Source: an uncultured Holdemanella sp.
Lineage (GTDB): Bacteria; Bacillota_I; Bacilli_A; Erysipelotrichales; Erysipelotrichaceae
Assembly (NCBI GenBank): GCA_900754615.1
Contig: CAAEDN010000104.1
Span: 1-34,867, forward strand
Reading direction: 5' to 3'
DNA length: 34,867 nt
Numbering within the stretch: position 1 is the first letter of the stretch; every line of letters begins with the position of its first letter. The notes below the pieces were generated by a model that did not search any database, was not told the DNA's origin, and saw only the letters and a program-made list of their open reading frames with translations. Of this stretch, positions 22,083 to 29,799 are shown piece after piece. Position numbers and translations under genes: made by a program.

Positions 22083-24164
22083 ATGGATAAGATGTCAAAA
22101 TGGATAGTTAAATATCGTAATATGATTTTGGCTGTAGCCATTGTGCTTTTAATTCCAAGTGCTATTGGTTATTTCAACACAAATATTAATTACGATTTAT
22201 TATCTTATTTACCTTCAACTTCAGAATCTATGAAAACGCAACAGATTCTAGGAGATGATTTTAACTTATCGAGTGTAGACTTCTTGGTTGTCAACAACAA
22301 GACAGATCAAGAGGCTGCAAAAATTAAAGAAGAAATCAATAAAATTGATGGGGTTGAAAAATGTATTTGGAGAGATGACGTATTAGATATTTCAATTCCA
22401 AAACAAGCAATTCCAGAAAGTATTCAAGATATGCTGTATTCAGGGGATAGTACAATGATGATTGTTACATTTAAAGAGCCAACGTCATCTATGCGTACAA
22501 TGAATGCAATCAGTAAAATTAAGAAATATACAAAAGATGATTGCTACTTAGGTGGTATGTCAGCTATCAGTGAAGATACAAAAGATCAGACAGAACATGA
22601 TACACCAATCTATGCAGGCATTGCAGTTGTATTATGTATGATCGTATTGTTCTTAGGATTAGAGAGTACGATTGCTCCAGTTGTATTTATGTTAGGAATG
22701 ATTTTCCCTATTGTTTATAACTTTGGTACAAACGTGTTCTTAGGCGAAATTAGTTATATCACAAAGGCTTTAGCAGTTGTATTACAGTTAGCTGTTACAT
22801 TGGATTATTCGATTTTCTTGTTACATAGATATCAAGAAGAGAAACAAAATCTTCCTAATGAAGAGGCTATGGCAAAAGCGATTAAGGCGACATTTACATC
22901 CATTACATCTAGTTCAATCACAACAATTGCTGGTTTCGTTGCTTTATGTGTTATGCAATTAACATTAGGTAGAGATATCGGTATTGTTATGGCGAAAGGT
23001 GTTGTTCTTGGCGTATTATCAACCATTTTTATCTTGCCTAGCTTATTGATGTTCTTTGATAAGACAATTGAAAAGTATAAACATAAAACCATCTTGAATG
23101 AATTACATAAAGTTCCACACTTTGTGATTAGACATTATAAGAAAATCTTGGTTGCCTTTGTATTGATTTTTATTCCATTTGGATATGGACAATCACATAC
23201 AAATATTTATTATGATTTGATTTCAGGTATGCCAGATGATTTTGCGAGTATCATTGGTACAAATCAATTAAAAGATAAGTTTGATATGACAACAACTCAT
23301 TTCGTTTTAGTGGATGATAAATTAACAACGAGTGAAATTCAGAATATGTGTTCTGAAATTAAAGATTTAAAAGGAATTCATAACGTGTTAGCTTATGAAG
23401 AATTTGTAGGTCCAGGACTTGCATCTAACTTTACACCTAGTGTTGTCAAAGAAATTTTCCAAAATGGTGGAAAAAAATTAATTGTTGTAAATAGTGACTA
23501 CAAAGCAGCTACAACAGAATTAAATACACAATTAGATAAAATGGATACGATCATTCATAAATATGATAAAAAAGGCATGATTGGTGGAGAAGGAAGTATG
23601 ACACGTGATTTGATCACAACAACAGATACAGACTTTGCGATGGTTAACGTATTATCTGTTATTATGATTTTCATTATCGTTGCTCTTACATTTAAATCAT
23701 TTGCACTTCCAGTTATCCTAGTGCTAACAATTGAATTTGCGATTACTATCAATATGGGTATTCCATTCTTTACGGGAAGTACACTTCCATTTATCGCAAG
23801 TATGGTCATTGGAACTATTCAGTTAGGGGCTACAGTTGACTACGCGATTTTAATGACAACACGTTTTAAAGAAGAATTATCACATGGTAAAAAGGTCAAG
23901 GAAGCTGCTTTGATTGCGATGGAAAAATCTAGCGTGTCAATTATGACAAGTGGATTCTCATTCTTTGCCGCATGTATTGGTGTAAGTTTTATAGCTAAGA
24001 TGGATTTAATTAAATCATTAGTAATCTTATTAGCACGTGGTGCATTAATTTCAGTCGTAAGTATCTTATTAGTATTGCCTTCATTGTTGATTTTCTGCCA
24101 TAAGTTCATTGAAAAGACGACAAAGAACTGGCCAGAATCAAACATGGAAGCGAAAGGAGAATAA
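22083..24164 (+). CDS. MMPL/RND-family transporter
   Basis: A 693-residue RND-type membrane protein with twelve predicted transmembrane segments in two similar halves. Each half begins with one helix (residues about 13-30 and 357-375), a 150-residue external domain and a cluster of five helices. The proton-relay Asp-Tyr pairs of MMPL proteins are present in both: TLDYSIFLLHRYQEE and TVDYAILMTTRFKEE. The external domains are smaller than in Gram-negative pumps, as expected for a monoderm. Family members export lipids, siderophores or drugs. AAGGTGAT precedes the start. It is followed two bases later by the secreted heptad protein, likely its partner. Confidence 0.9.
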   Translation: MDKMSKWIVKYRNMILAVAIVLLIPSAIGYFNTNINYDLLSYLPSTSESMKTQQILGDDFNLSSVDFLVVNNKTDQEAAKIKEEINKIDGVEKCIWRDDVLDISIPKQAIPESIQDMLYSGDSTMMIVTFKEPTSSMRTMNAISKIKKYTKDDCYLGGMSAISEDTKDQTEHDTPIYAGIAVVLCMIVLFLGLESTIAPVVFMLGMIFPIVYNFGTNVFLGEISYITKALAVVLQLAVTLDYSIFLLHRYQEEKQNLPNEEAMAKAIKATFTSITSSSITTIAGFVALCVMQLTLGRDIGIVMAKGVVLGVLSTIFILPSLLMFFDKTIEKYKHKTILNELHKVPHFVIRHYKKILVAFVLIFIPFGYGQSHTNIYYDLISGMPDDFASIIGTNQLKDKFDMTTTHFVLVDDKLTTSEIQNMCSEIKDLKGIHNVLAYEEFVGPGLASNFTPSVVKEIFQNGGKKLIVVNSDYKAATTELNTQLDKMDTIIHKYDKKGMIGGEGSMTRDLITTTDTDFAMVNVLSVIMIFIIVALTFKSFALPVILVLTIEFAITINMGIPFFTGSTLPFIASMVIGTIQLGATVDYAILMTTRFKEELSHGKKVKEAALIAMEKSSVSIMTSGFSFFAACIGVSFIAKMDLIKSLVILLARGALISVVSILLVLPSLLIFCHKFIEKTTKNWPESNMEAKGE

Positions 24165-24166
24165 AT

Positions 24167-26665
24167 ATGAATTTAAATCATACAGTAAAAGTAGTTGGTA
24201 GTGTATTGTTGAGTGCAGTAATGGCAGGAAGTATGATGCCTGTGACTGTATTCGCTCAAAATAATGATGAAAATCCTACAGAAAAAACAGAAACTGTTTA
24301 TTCTGTATTAAACTCAGACGGTTCCATCAGTGATACAATTGTATCTAGCTGGTTACATGATGAGGATGGAATCAATAATATTAAAGAAACTTTAAACTTA
24401 ACGGATGTTAAGAATATTAAATCAAATGAAAAACCATCAAAAGATGGAAATACATATACATGGAATGCAAATGGAAATGATGTGTATTATGAAGGTACAG
24501 CTACAAAACAGCTTCCTGTATCTGTTAAAATTCGTTATGAATTAGATGGTCAAGAAATGTCTGCTAAGGACATGGAAGGTAAGTCAGGACATTTAAAATT
24601 AACTATTTCTTTCACAAATAATTATTCAGAAGTTAAAAATATTAATGGTAAATCCATTGTTATTCATCCTAGTTATTTAGCTGGTGGAATGTTAAATATG
24701 AGTACGGGTAAGTTCTCAAATGTAAAATGTGAATCAGGTAAAATCGTGAATGATGGTACAAACGAAATGTTGGCATTTGCGAATATTCCTGGTTTGAATG
24801 AGACATTAAGATCTGCAGGTTTAGACAAAGTAAACGATCAATTAGGAATCAGTGATGATGTAACAGTTGAAGCTGATGTAAATGATTTTGATTTAGGATC
24901 AATCATGATTGGGATGACGAATGAAATTGATTTGGCAAGCGAATTAGGTGAAATTGGTTCTGTATCTGAATTAACAGATGGAGTCGATCAATTAATTGAA
25001 GCTGATGATCAATTGATTGATGGATCAAAACAATTGTATGATGGAACAACTCAATTAAAAGAACAAGCTGCTCCATTAACAGGTTCTTCTGATCAGGTAA
25101 GACAATTATCGGCAGGTGCTATTCAATTAAATGATGGTGTTAAAGCATTACAGACAGGATTAACATCTTATACAAATGGTGTCGATACATTAGCTGCTGG
25201 AAGTCAACAGTTGTATGGAATTCCACAAGGTGTGTCTCAAATCCAGAATGGAGTTTCAGGTAATTTAGGTCAAGGAAAAACAAATCTATTGGATGGTGCA
25301 ACTCAATTAAATGAAGGCTTAAAACAATTAGAAGCACAAGTCAATGCGATTACACCAGATCAATTGGAGACTATGCAAAGTCAAGTTTCTACATCTATGA
25401 AAACATTAGAAGGCATGAAGACTCTTTTGGGTAATGATGTACAAACACTAACAACTTTACAAACTACATTAAATGGAGCTGTAAAAACGTTAGATACTTT
25501 AGCTAATTCAGAAACGGGTGAATTGACACAAAAAATTGGCGCTGTCATGAAGGATGTTGTTACTTTGAAAGCACAAATTGACAATGATAAAACAATTATT
25601 GACTCGCATAATCAAGATATTACAAATAAAGTAAAAGATATTAATGATCAAATTGATACAATCAATTCACAAATCAATACAGCTGTAAATTTGGCAAATA
25701 GGAATATTGATACTGCATATGCAAATGCAAATAGTGAAATTGAGAGTGCAGCACAAAAAGCTGAGGCCCAAAGGGATACAGAATTAGCAGCTCAAATTCG
25801 TGCATGTAAATTACAAGTTGCTCAAAAGGTAGCAGTACCAAGTGTTGAAAATGGTATGTTATTAAATCATATTGATTTAGGTGAATTAAAGTCATTTGAT
25901 GAAGTGAATACAAATGATCTTGCATCACACATTCAAGATTTGAATAATGAAATGAGCAAAATTGAAAAAACTTTAGCTGGAATGGAAAAACAGCTAAATG
26001 GTGCAAAGGCACTTATTTTAGGTGAAAACTTAGATGGAACGGCTGGATTAGCTGGAGATGTTCAAAATGCAATTAATACATTAGGTCAAATGAATTCTAT
26101 GTTGGATACATATACAGCAGATGATTCAACAATGAATTTCAAAGAGTTAGTAACTGATTTACAAGTTGCTACTAAGAAATTATCTGCAGGTTCTGAAGGT
26201 ATCTTAGGTGGGGTTCAACAAGTAAATGCTGGATTAACACAACTTCAAAAGAAATCTGAAGCAGGTATTACTCAAGTTGCTGAGGGAAGTAAAACATTAT
26301 CTTCAAATAGTGCTACATTAAATGGTGGTGCTTCTACATTATCAGAAGCCACAGGAACATTAGCTGGTAAGAGTGGAACCTTTAATGAAATGGCTGATGG
26401 ATTAGACACATTAGGTGAAGCATTTGAAACATTGAATTCAGGCGCTAAAGAATTATACGAAGGTAATGAAAAATTCAAGTCGGAAGGATTGGATCAATTA
26501 AAAGAAAAGGTTGATTTAGGTGTTGGTGAACTTGAAACGTTACAAGATGTAATGGATGCAATTCAAACTATGAATAAAGAATGTGCTTCTTATTCAGGAG
26601 CTCCAGAAGGTGCTACAGTAACTAGTCGTTACGTATTCCGTACAAAAGAAGAAAGTTCTAAATAG
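24167..26665 (+). CDS. Secreted Leu/Gly heptad-repeat coiled-coil protein (YhgE-associated type)
   Basis: An 832-residue exported protein. A signal peptide occupies residues 1-30 (VTVFA before the probable cleavage). Residues 31-255 are a beta-rich domain; from about 265 to 400 and again from about 670 to 790 there are heptads with Leu and Gly at fixed spacing (for example DGVDQLIEADDQLIDGSKQL), as in the xxxLxxG repeat family found beside YhgE and MMPL proteins. The centre (about 430-640) is a long Gln/Asn/Thr-rich coiled coil. No C-terminal anchor or LPxTG is present, so retention would depend on the MMPL partner or the wall. AAGGAG lies 7 bases before the ATG. A terminator follows. Confidence 0.85.
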   Translation: MNLNHTVKVVGSVLLSAVMAGSMMPVTVFAQNNDENPTEKTETVYSVLNSDGSISDTIVSSWLHDEDGINNIKETLNLTDVKNIKSNEKPSKDGNTYTWNANGNDVYYEGTATKQLPVSVKIRYELDGQEMSAKDMEGKSGHLKLTISFTNNYSEVKNINGKSIVIHPSYLAGGMLNMSTGKFSNVKCESGKIVNDGTNEMLAFANIPGLNETLRSAGLDKVNDQLGISDDVTVEADVNDFDLGSIMIGMTNEIDLASELGEIGSVSELTDGVDQLIEADDQLIDGSKQLYDGTTQLKEQAAPLTGSSDQVRQLSAGAIQLNDGVKALQTGLTSYTNGVDTLAAGSQQLYGIPQGVSQIQNGVSGNLGQGKTNLLDGATQLNEGLKQLEAQVNAITPDQLETMQSQVSTSMKTLEGMKTLLGNDVQTLTTLQTTLNGAVKTLDTLANSETGELTQKIGAVMKDVVTLKAQIDNDKTIIDSHNQDITNKVKDINDQIDTINSQINTAVNLANRNIDTAYANANSEIESAAQKAEAQRDTELAAQIRACKLQVAQKVAVPSVENGMLLNHIDLGELKSFDEVNTNDLASHIQDLNNEMSKIEKTLAGMEKQLNGAKALILGENLDGTAGLAGDVQNAINTLGQMNSMLDTYTADDSTMNFKELVTDLQVATKKLSAGSEGILGGVQQVNAGLTQLQKKSEAGITQVAEGSKTLSSNSATLNGGASTLSEATGTLAGKSGTFNEMADGLDTLGEAFETLNSGAKELYEGNEKFKSEGLDQLKEKVDLGVGELETLQDVMDAIQTMNKECASYSGAPEGATVTSRYVFRTKEESSK

Positions 26666-26671
26666 TTAAAA

Positions 26672-26700
26672 AAAAGGTGTTCTACGGAATACCTTTTAAT
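26672..26700 (+). terminator. Terminator with UACG tetraloop
   Basis: AAAAGGTGTTC (26672-26682) pairs with GAATACCTTTT (26687-26697), one G-U, around TACG closed by C-G. That is a UNCG-type tetraloop, unusually stable. A TTTTAATTT tract follows. Confidence 0.9.
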
Positions 26701-26729
26701 TTGATATTCTTATTTAAGCGTGTTAGAAT
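26701..26729 (+). promoter_or_regulatory. Promoter of the SCIFF locus
   Basis: TTGATA (26701-26706) and TAGAAT (26724-26729) are exactly 17 bases apart, with TGT before the -10 (extended). This is one of the best promoters in the window and suits an abundant small peptide. Confidence 0.8.
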
Positions 26730-26761
26730 AAAGAAGAAAACGTATATGGGGGTATATAATA

Positions 26762-26914
26762 ATGAAACATATTAATACAGTAGATACACGTAACTTGTGT
26801 GAAAGCGCAAAAAATGGTGGATGTGGAGAATGCCAAACTTCTTGCCAATCAGCATGTAAAACTAGCTGTGGTATTGCCAACCAAGCTTGCGAAAATAACA
26901 AAGAAAGTAAGTAA
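26762..26914 (+). CDS. scfA: SCIFF ranthipeptide precursor (scfA-like)
   Basis: A 50-residue peptide recognised by the family: KHI at the start and CGECQTSCQSACKTSC in the core. SCIFF peptides are radical-SAM-modified RiPPs (ranthipeptides); the maturase links Cys sulfur to the gamma or beta carbon of a partner residue, and the Thr in CKTSC is the acceptor shown in Thermoanaerobacter. By direct count there are seven Cys (13, 21, 24, 28, 32, 36, 43), one more than the six that name the family; C13 lies in the leader-like part. A strong promoter and ATGGGGG ribosome site precede it, and its maturase follows after two hairpins. It is absent from the long-frame list because of its size. Confidence 0.93.
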   Translation: MKHINTVDTRNLCESAKNGGCGECQTSCQSACKTSCGIANQACENNKESK

Positions 26915-26923
26915 TAAAGAAAT

Positions 26924-26946
26924 GCCGAAGTTATTCGGCTTTTTTA
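26924..26946 (+). terminator. First hairpin between scfA and maturase
   Basis: GCCGAA (26924-26929), a GTTA loop and TTCGGC (26934-26939) are followed directly by six T. A complete intrinsic terminator ten bases after the scfA stop. Confidence 0.88.
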
Positions 26947-26957
26947 GAGTCTTTTTA

Positions 26958-26983
26958 ATGCCGCCTCTATTGGCAGCATTTTT
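26958..26983 (+). terminator. Second hairpin between scfA and maturase
   Basis: ATGCCGCC (26958-26965) pairs with GGCAGCAT (26972-26979) with one C/A mismatch and is followed by TTTT and more A/T. A second, weaker terminator just before the maturase ribosome site. Confidence 0.6.
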
Positions 26984-27006
26984 ATATTATGAGGGAGGAA
27001 GTATAC

Positions 27007-28401
27007 ATGATTCATCAGTATAAGATGTTTAATCAGAATATAGTATTGGATATTTGTTCAGGAAGCATTCATGTGGTAGATGAAATCGCATATGACATGA
27101 TTGCTGGATTTTTGGATAAAGATAAAAATGCTTTAGTTCTAGAAATGAAAGAAAAATATCCTGAAGTGGAAACGTCTGAATTAGAAGAATGCTACGGCCA
27201 GATTTTAGAATTACAAGAACAAGGTCGTTTATTTAGTGAAGATACATATGAGCCAATGGCAGGTCAATTAAAGGCAAAGACAAGTGGAGTGATTAAAGCA
27301 TTATGTCTTCATGTTGCTCACACTTGTAACTTAAATTGTTCTTATTGTTTTGCCAGCCAAGGAAAATATCATGGAGATCGTGCTTTGATGAGCTTTGAAA
27401 CAGGAAAACGTGCTCTTGATTTTTTAGTGGAAAATTCAGGTACTCGTAGAAACTTAGAGGTAGATTTCTTCGGTGGAGAACCACTAATGAATTTTGATGT
27501 GGTTAAACAATTAGTTGCTTATGCTCGAGGCATCGAAAAAGAAGCTGGAAAGAATTTCCGTTTTACCTTAACAACAAATGGTATGTTGATTGATGATGAT
27601 GTGATTGATTTTGCGAACAAAGAAATGAGCAATGTTGTTTTAAGCTTAGATGGACGTAAAGAAATTCATGATCGCTACCGTGTAGATTATTCAGGAAAGG
27701 GAAGCTATGATACGATTATTCCTAAATTCCAAAAATTTGTAAAAGCTCGTGAAGGAAAAAATTATTATATGCGTGGTACTTTTACACATGCAAATCCAGA
27801 CTTTCTAAAAGATGTTCAACAAATGTTGGATTTAGGTTTTAGAGAATTAAGTATGGAACCTGTTGTGGCAAGTTCAAATGATCCAGCCGCTCTAAATGAA
27901 GCCGATCGTGAAGTTGTCATGAAGCAATATGAAGATTTGGCCAAGTTGATGCTTGATTATGATGATAAGAAAGATCCATTTACTTTCTATCACTATATGA
28001 TTGATTTAAAAGGTGGACCATGTATTTATAAACGTATTTCCGGATGCGGTTCAGGAACTGAATATATGGCCGTTACACCATGGGGAGATCTATATCCTTG
28101 TCACCAATTTGTAGGGGAAGAAGCCTTTAAATTAGGAGATATCTATACAGGTGTCACAAATAAAAAAGTTCAGGATGAATTTGCATCATGTAACGTATAT
28201 GCACGTAAAGAGTGTGCAGATTGCTGGGCCAGATTATATTGTTCTGGAGGATGTGCAGCCAATGCTTATCATGCGACTGGATCTGTTAAAGGCGTATATA
28301 AAGAGGGTTGTGAACTATTCTGTAAACGACTAGAGTGTGCACTTGCCGTGGCTATTATTCGTGATATGAAAGAAAATAATCATGAAGACGCCGATTGTTA
28401 G
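27007..28401 (+). CDS. scfB: Thioether-forming SCIFF peptide maturase, radical SAM/SPASM
   Basis: A 464-residue radical SAM enzyme. Residues 1-90 resemble a RiPP recognition element (NIVLDICSGSIHVVDEIAY). The SAM cluster motif is C107-N-L-N-C111-S-Y-C114, followed by FFGGEPLMN. A SPASM domain (from about 330) carries the auxiliary cluster ligands: CIYKRISGCGSG, YPCHQF, CADCWARLYCSGGC and a final C. It forms the thioether crosslinks of SCIFF. The ATG at 27007 is preferred over one at 26989, because GAGGGAGGA (26991-26999) stands before it and would be translated in the longer form. It overlaps the next gene by 20 bases. Confidence 0.93.
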   Translation: MIHQYKMFNQNIVLDICSGSIHVVDEIAYDMIAGFLDKDKNALVLEMKEKYPEVETSELEECYGQILELQEQGRLFSEDTYEPMAGQLKAKTSGVIKALCLHVAHTCNLNCSYCFASQGKYHGDRALMSFETGKRALDFLVENSGTRRNLEVDFFGGEPLMNFDVVKQLVAYARGIEKEAGKNFRFTLTTNGMLIDDDVIDFANKEMSNVVLSLDGRKEIHDRYRVDYSGKGSYDTIIPKFQKFVKAREGKNYYMRGTFTHANPDFLKDVQQMLDLGFRELSMEPVVASSNDPAALNEADREVVMKQYEDLAKLMLDYDDKKDPFTFYHYMIDLKGGPCIYKRISGCGSGTEYMAVTPWGDLYPCHQFVGEEAFKLGDIYTGVTNKKVQDEFASCNVYARKECADCWARLYCSGGCAANAYHATGSVKGVYKEGCELFCKRLECALAVAIIRDMKENNHEDADC

Positions 28402-29707
28402 TTTTCTAAATTCGTATCAAGATAGAACACCTGTAAGAATGCATATGCCAGGCCATAAAGGTGTGGGTATTTTTGGCTTTGAAGGAATGGACCTTACAGA
28501 AATTAATGGGGCAGATGAATTATTTGCAGCAGAAGGAATCATTAAGGAAAGTGAGCAAAATGCATCTTCTTTATTTGGGTGTCCAACCTATTATTCAACG
28601 CAAGGATCCACTTTATGTATTCAAACGATGTGCACGATATTATGTCAAGATGCCAAAAGTAAAGGTAAGAAGCCTAAGATTCTAGCAGGAAGAAATGCAC
28701 ATCGAAGCTTTATTCATGCAGCTGCGCTTCTAGATTTTGACGTTGCATGGCTTTATGGAAATAATGACTACTTATCTTGTAAAATCAGTCCAGAAACTTT
28801 AGAAAAGGAAATTGTTGAAAATCATCCAACGGCTGTATATCTGACAAATCCGGATTATTTAGGAAATCTTTTGGATATTACCGCTTTAGCTTCTATATGC
28901 AAAAAGTACAATGTATTACTTGCCATCGACAATGCGCATGGAGCGTATCTTCGTTTTCTGAAAGATTCTTTACACCCCATTGATTTAGGTGCTGATCTAT
29001 GTTGTGATTCGGCCCATAAAACACTACCTGTACTTACTGGTGGAGCTTACCTTCACTTAAGTGATTCTTTGAATCAAGTATGGGGAAATGATGTAAAGCA
29101 TTTTATGGAATATTTTTCTTCCACAAGCCCATCCTATTTGATTATGGCCTCTTTAGATGCGGCAAATGATGTGTTGGATCGTACATTTAGAAGCTCTTTA
29201 TCTGAATGTATTAGATATGTGGATTCTTTGAAAAATAAGTTAGTTCAACGCGGATACACTATCTTATCTGGGGAACCCATGAAGATTACGATTTCAACTA
29301 AAGATTATGGATATACTGGAAATGAAATTGCATATTTTTTAATGGATCGTGATATTTACCCTGAATTCTACGACTCTGACTATATTGTATTCATGCCATC
29401 TCCATATAATACAAATGCTGATTTTGAAAGATTAGAAGAGTGTTTATGTAAAATTCAAAGAAAATCCGTAGTATTCAATTTATTTCCTAAGCTAGAACAC
29501 GTAAAGAAAGTTATGAATATCCGTGAAGCTTTATTTGCACCGAGTATGAAGGTAGATGTTTCTAAATCATTAGGACAAATATGTTCAAGTGTTACTGTAT
29601 CTTGTCCTCCAGCTATTCTTCCAGTGATTCCAGGCGAAGTAATCAGTGCATGTGCAATCGAAGTCATGAAATATTATGGAATTGAATCTGTACGAGTTGT
29701 CAAATAA
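28382..29707 (+). CDS. Orn/Lys/Arg decarboxylase-family PLP enzyme
   Basis: A 441-residue fold-type I PLP protein of the short YaaO/SpeA-like group. The N-terminal MPGHKG, the YSTQGST cofactor segment, the ADLCCDSAHKTLPVLTGG lysine loop (the Lys in SAHK binds PLP) and AIDNAHGAY are all visible. The C-terminal domain (about 330-441) ends in PVIPGEVIS, the usual PGE motif. The family decarboxylates arginine, lysine or ornithine to polyamines; specificity is not decidable here. The start codon lies 20 bases inside the maturase gene, with only a weak AAAGAAAA site, so translation is coupled to it. Whether it modifies the peptide or is just an operon partner is open. Confidence 0.87.
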   Translation: MKTPIVSFLNSYQDRTPVRMHMPGHKGVGIFGFEGMDLTEINGADELFAAEGIIKESEQNASSLFGCPTYYSTQGSTLCIQTMCTILCQDAKSKGKKPKILAGRNAHRSFIHAAALLDFDVAWLYGNNDYLSCKISPETLEKEIVENHPTAVYLTNPDYLGNLLDITALASICKKYNVLLAIDNAHGAYLRFLKDSLHPIDLGADLCCDSAHKTLPVLTGGAYLHLSDSLNQVWGNDVKHFMEYFSSTSPSYLIMASLDAANDVLDRTFRSSLSECIRYVDSLKNKLVQRGYTILSGEPMKITISTKDYGYTGNEIAYFLMDRDIYPEFYDSDYIVFMPSPYNTNADFERLEECLCKIQRKSVVFNLFPKLEHVKKVMNIREALFAPSMKVDVSKSLGQICSSVTVSCPPAILPVIPGEVISACAIEVMKYYGIESVRVVK

Positions 29708-29726
29708 CGACAGCTCTTTTTTCTTT
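29694..29726 (+). terminator. Terminator after the decarboxylase gene
   Basis: GAGTTGTC (29694-29701) and GACAGCTC (29709-29716), one G-U pair, surround a seven-base loop that contains the stop codon. TTTTTTCTTTT follows. Confidence 0.88.
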
Positions 29727-29755
29727 TGTATATGTGAAACCGCTAACAATTGAAG

Positions 29756-29761
29756 TATAAT
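29756..29761 (+). promoter_or_regulatory. -10 box of the OYE gene
   Basis: TATAAT stands 39 bases before the ATG, with AAGGAGG in the leader. The -35 region (TGTGAA) is poor. Confidence 0.5.
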
Positions 29762-29799
29762 GTAATAAAAAGGAAACATAATATAAGGAGGACAATCAT

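Noticed and set aside
24960..25340. Repetitive DNA that might be a tandem repeat or CRISPR
   Set aside because: The periodicity is at protein level (Leu/Gly heptads); the DNA units diverge and there are no spacers.
25674..26012. His/Leu/Tyr-rich 112-codon minus frame
   Set aside because: Shadow of the coiled-coil part of the heptad protein.
26989..27006. Maturase start at the upstream ATG
   Set aside because: It would place the good GAGGGAGGA site within the coding part; the ATG at 27007 follows that site at the proper distance.
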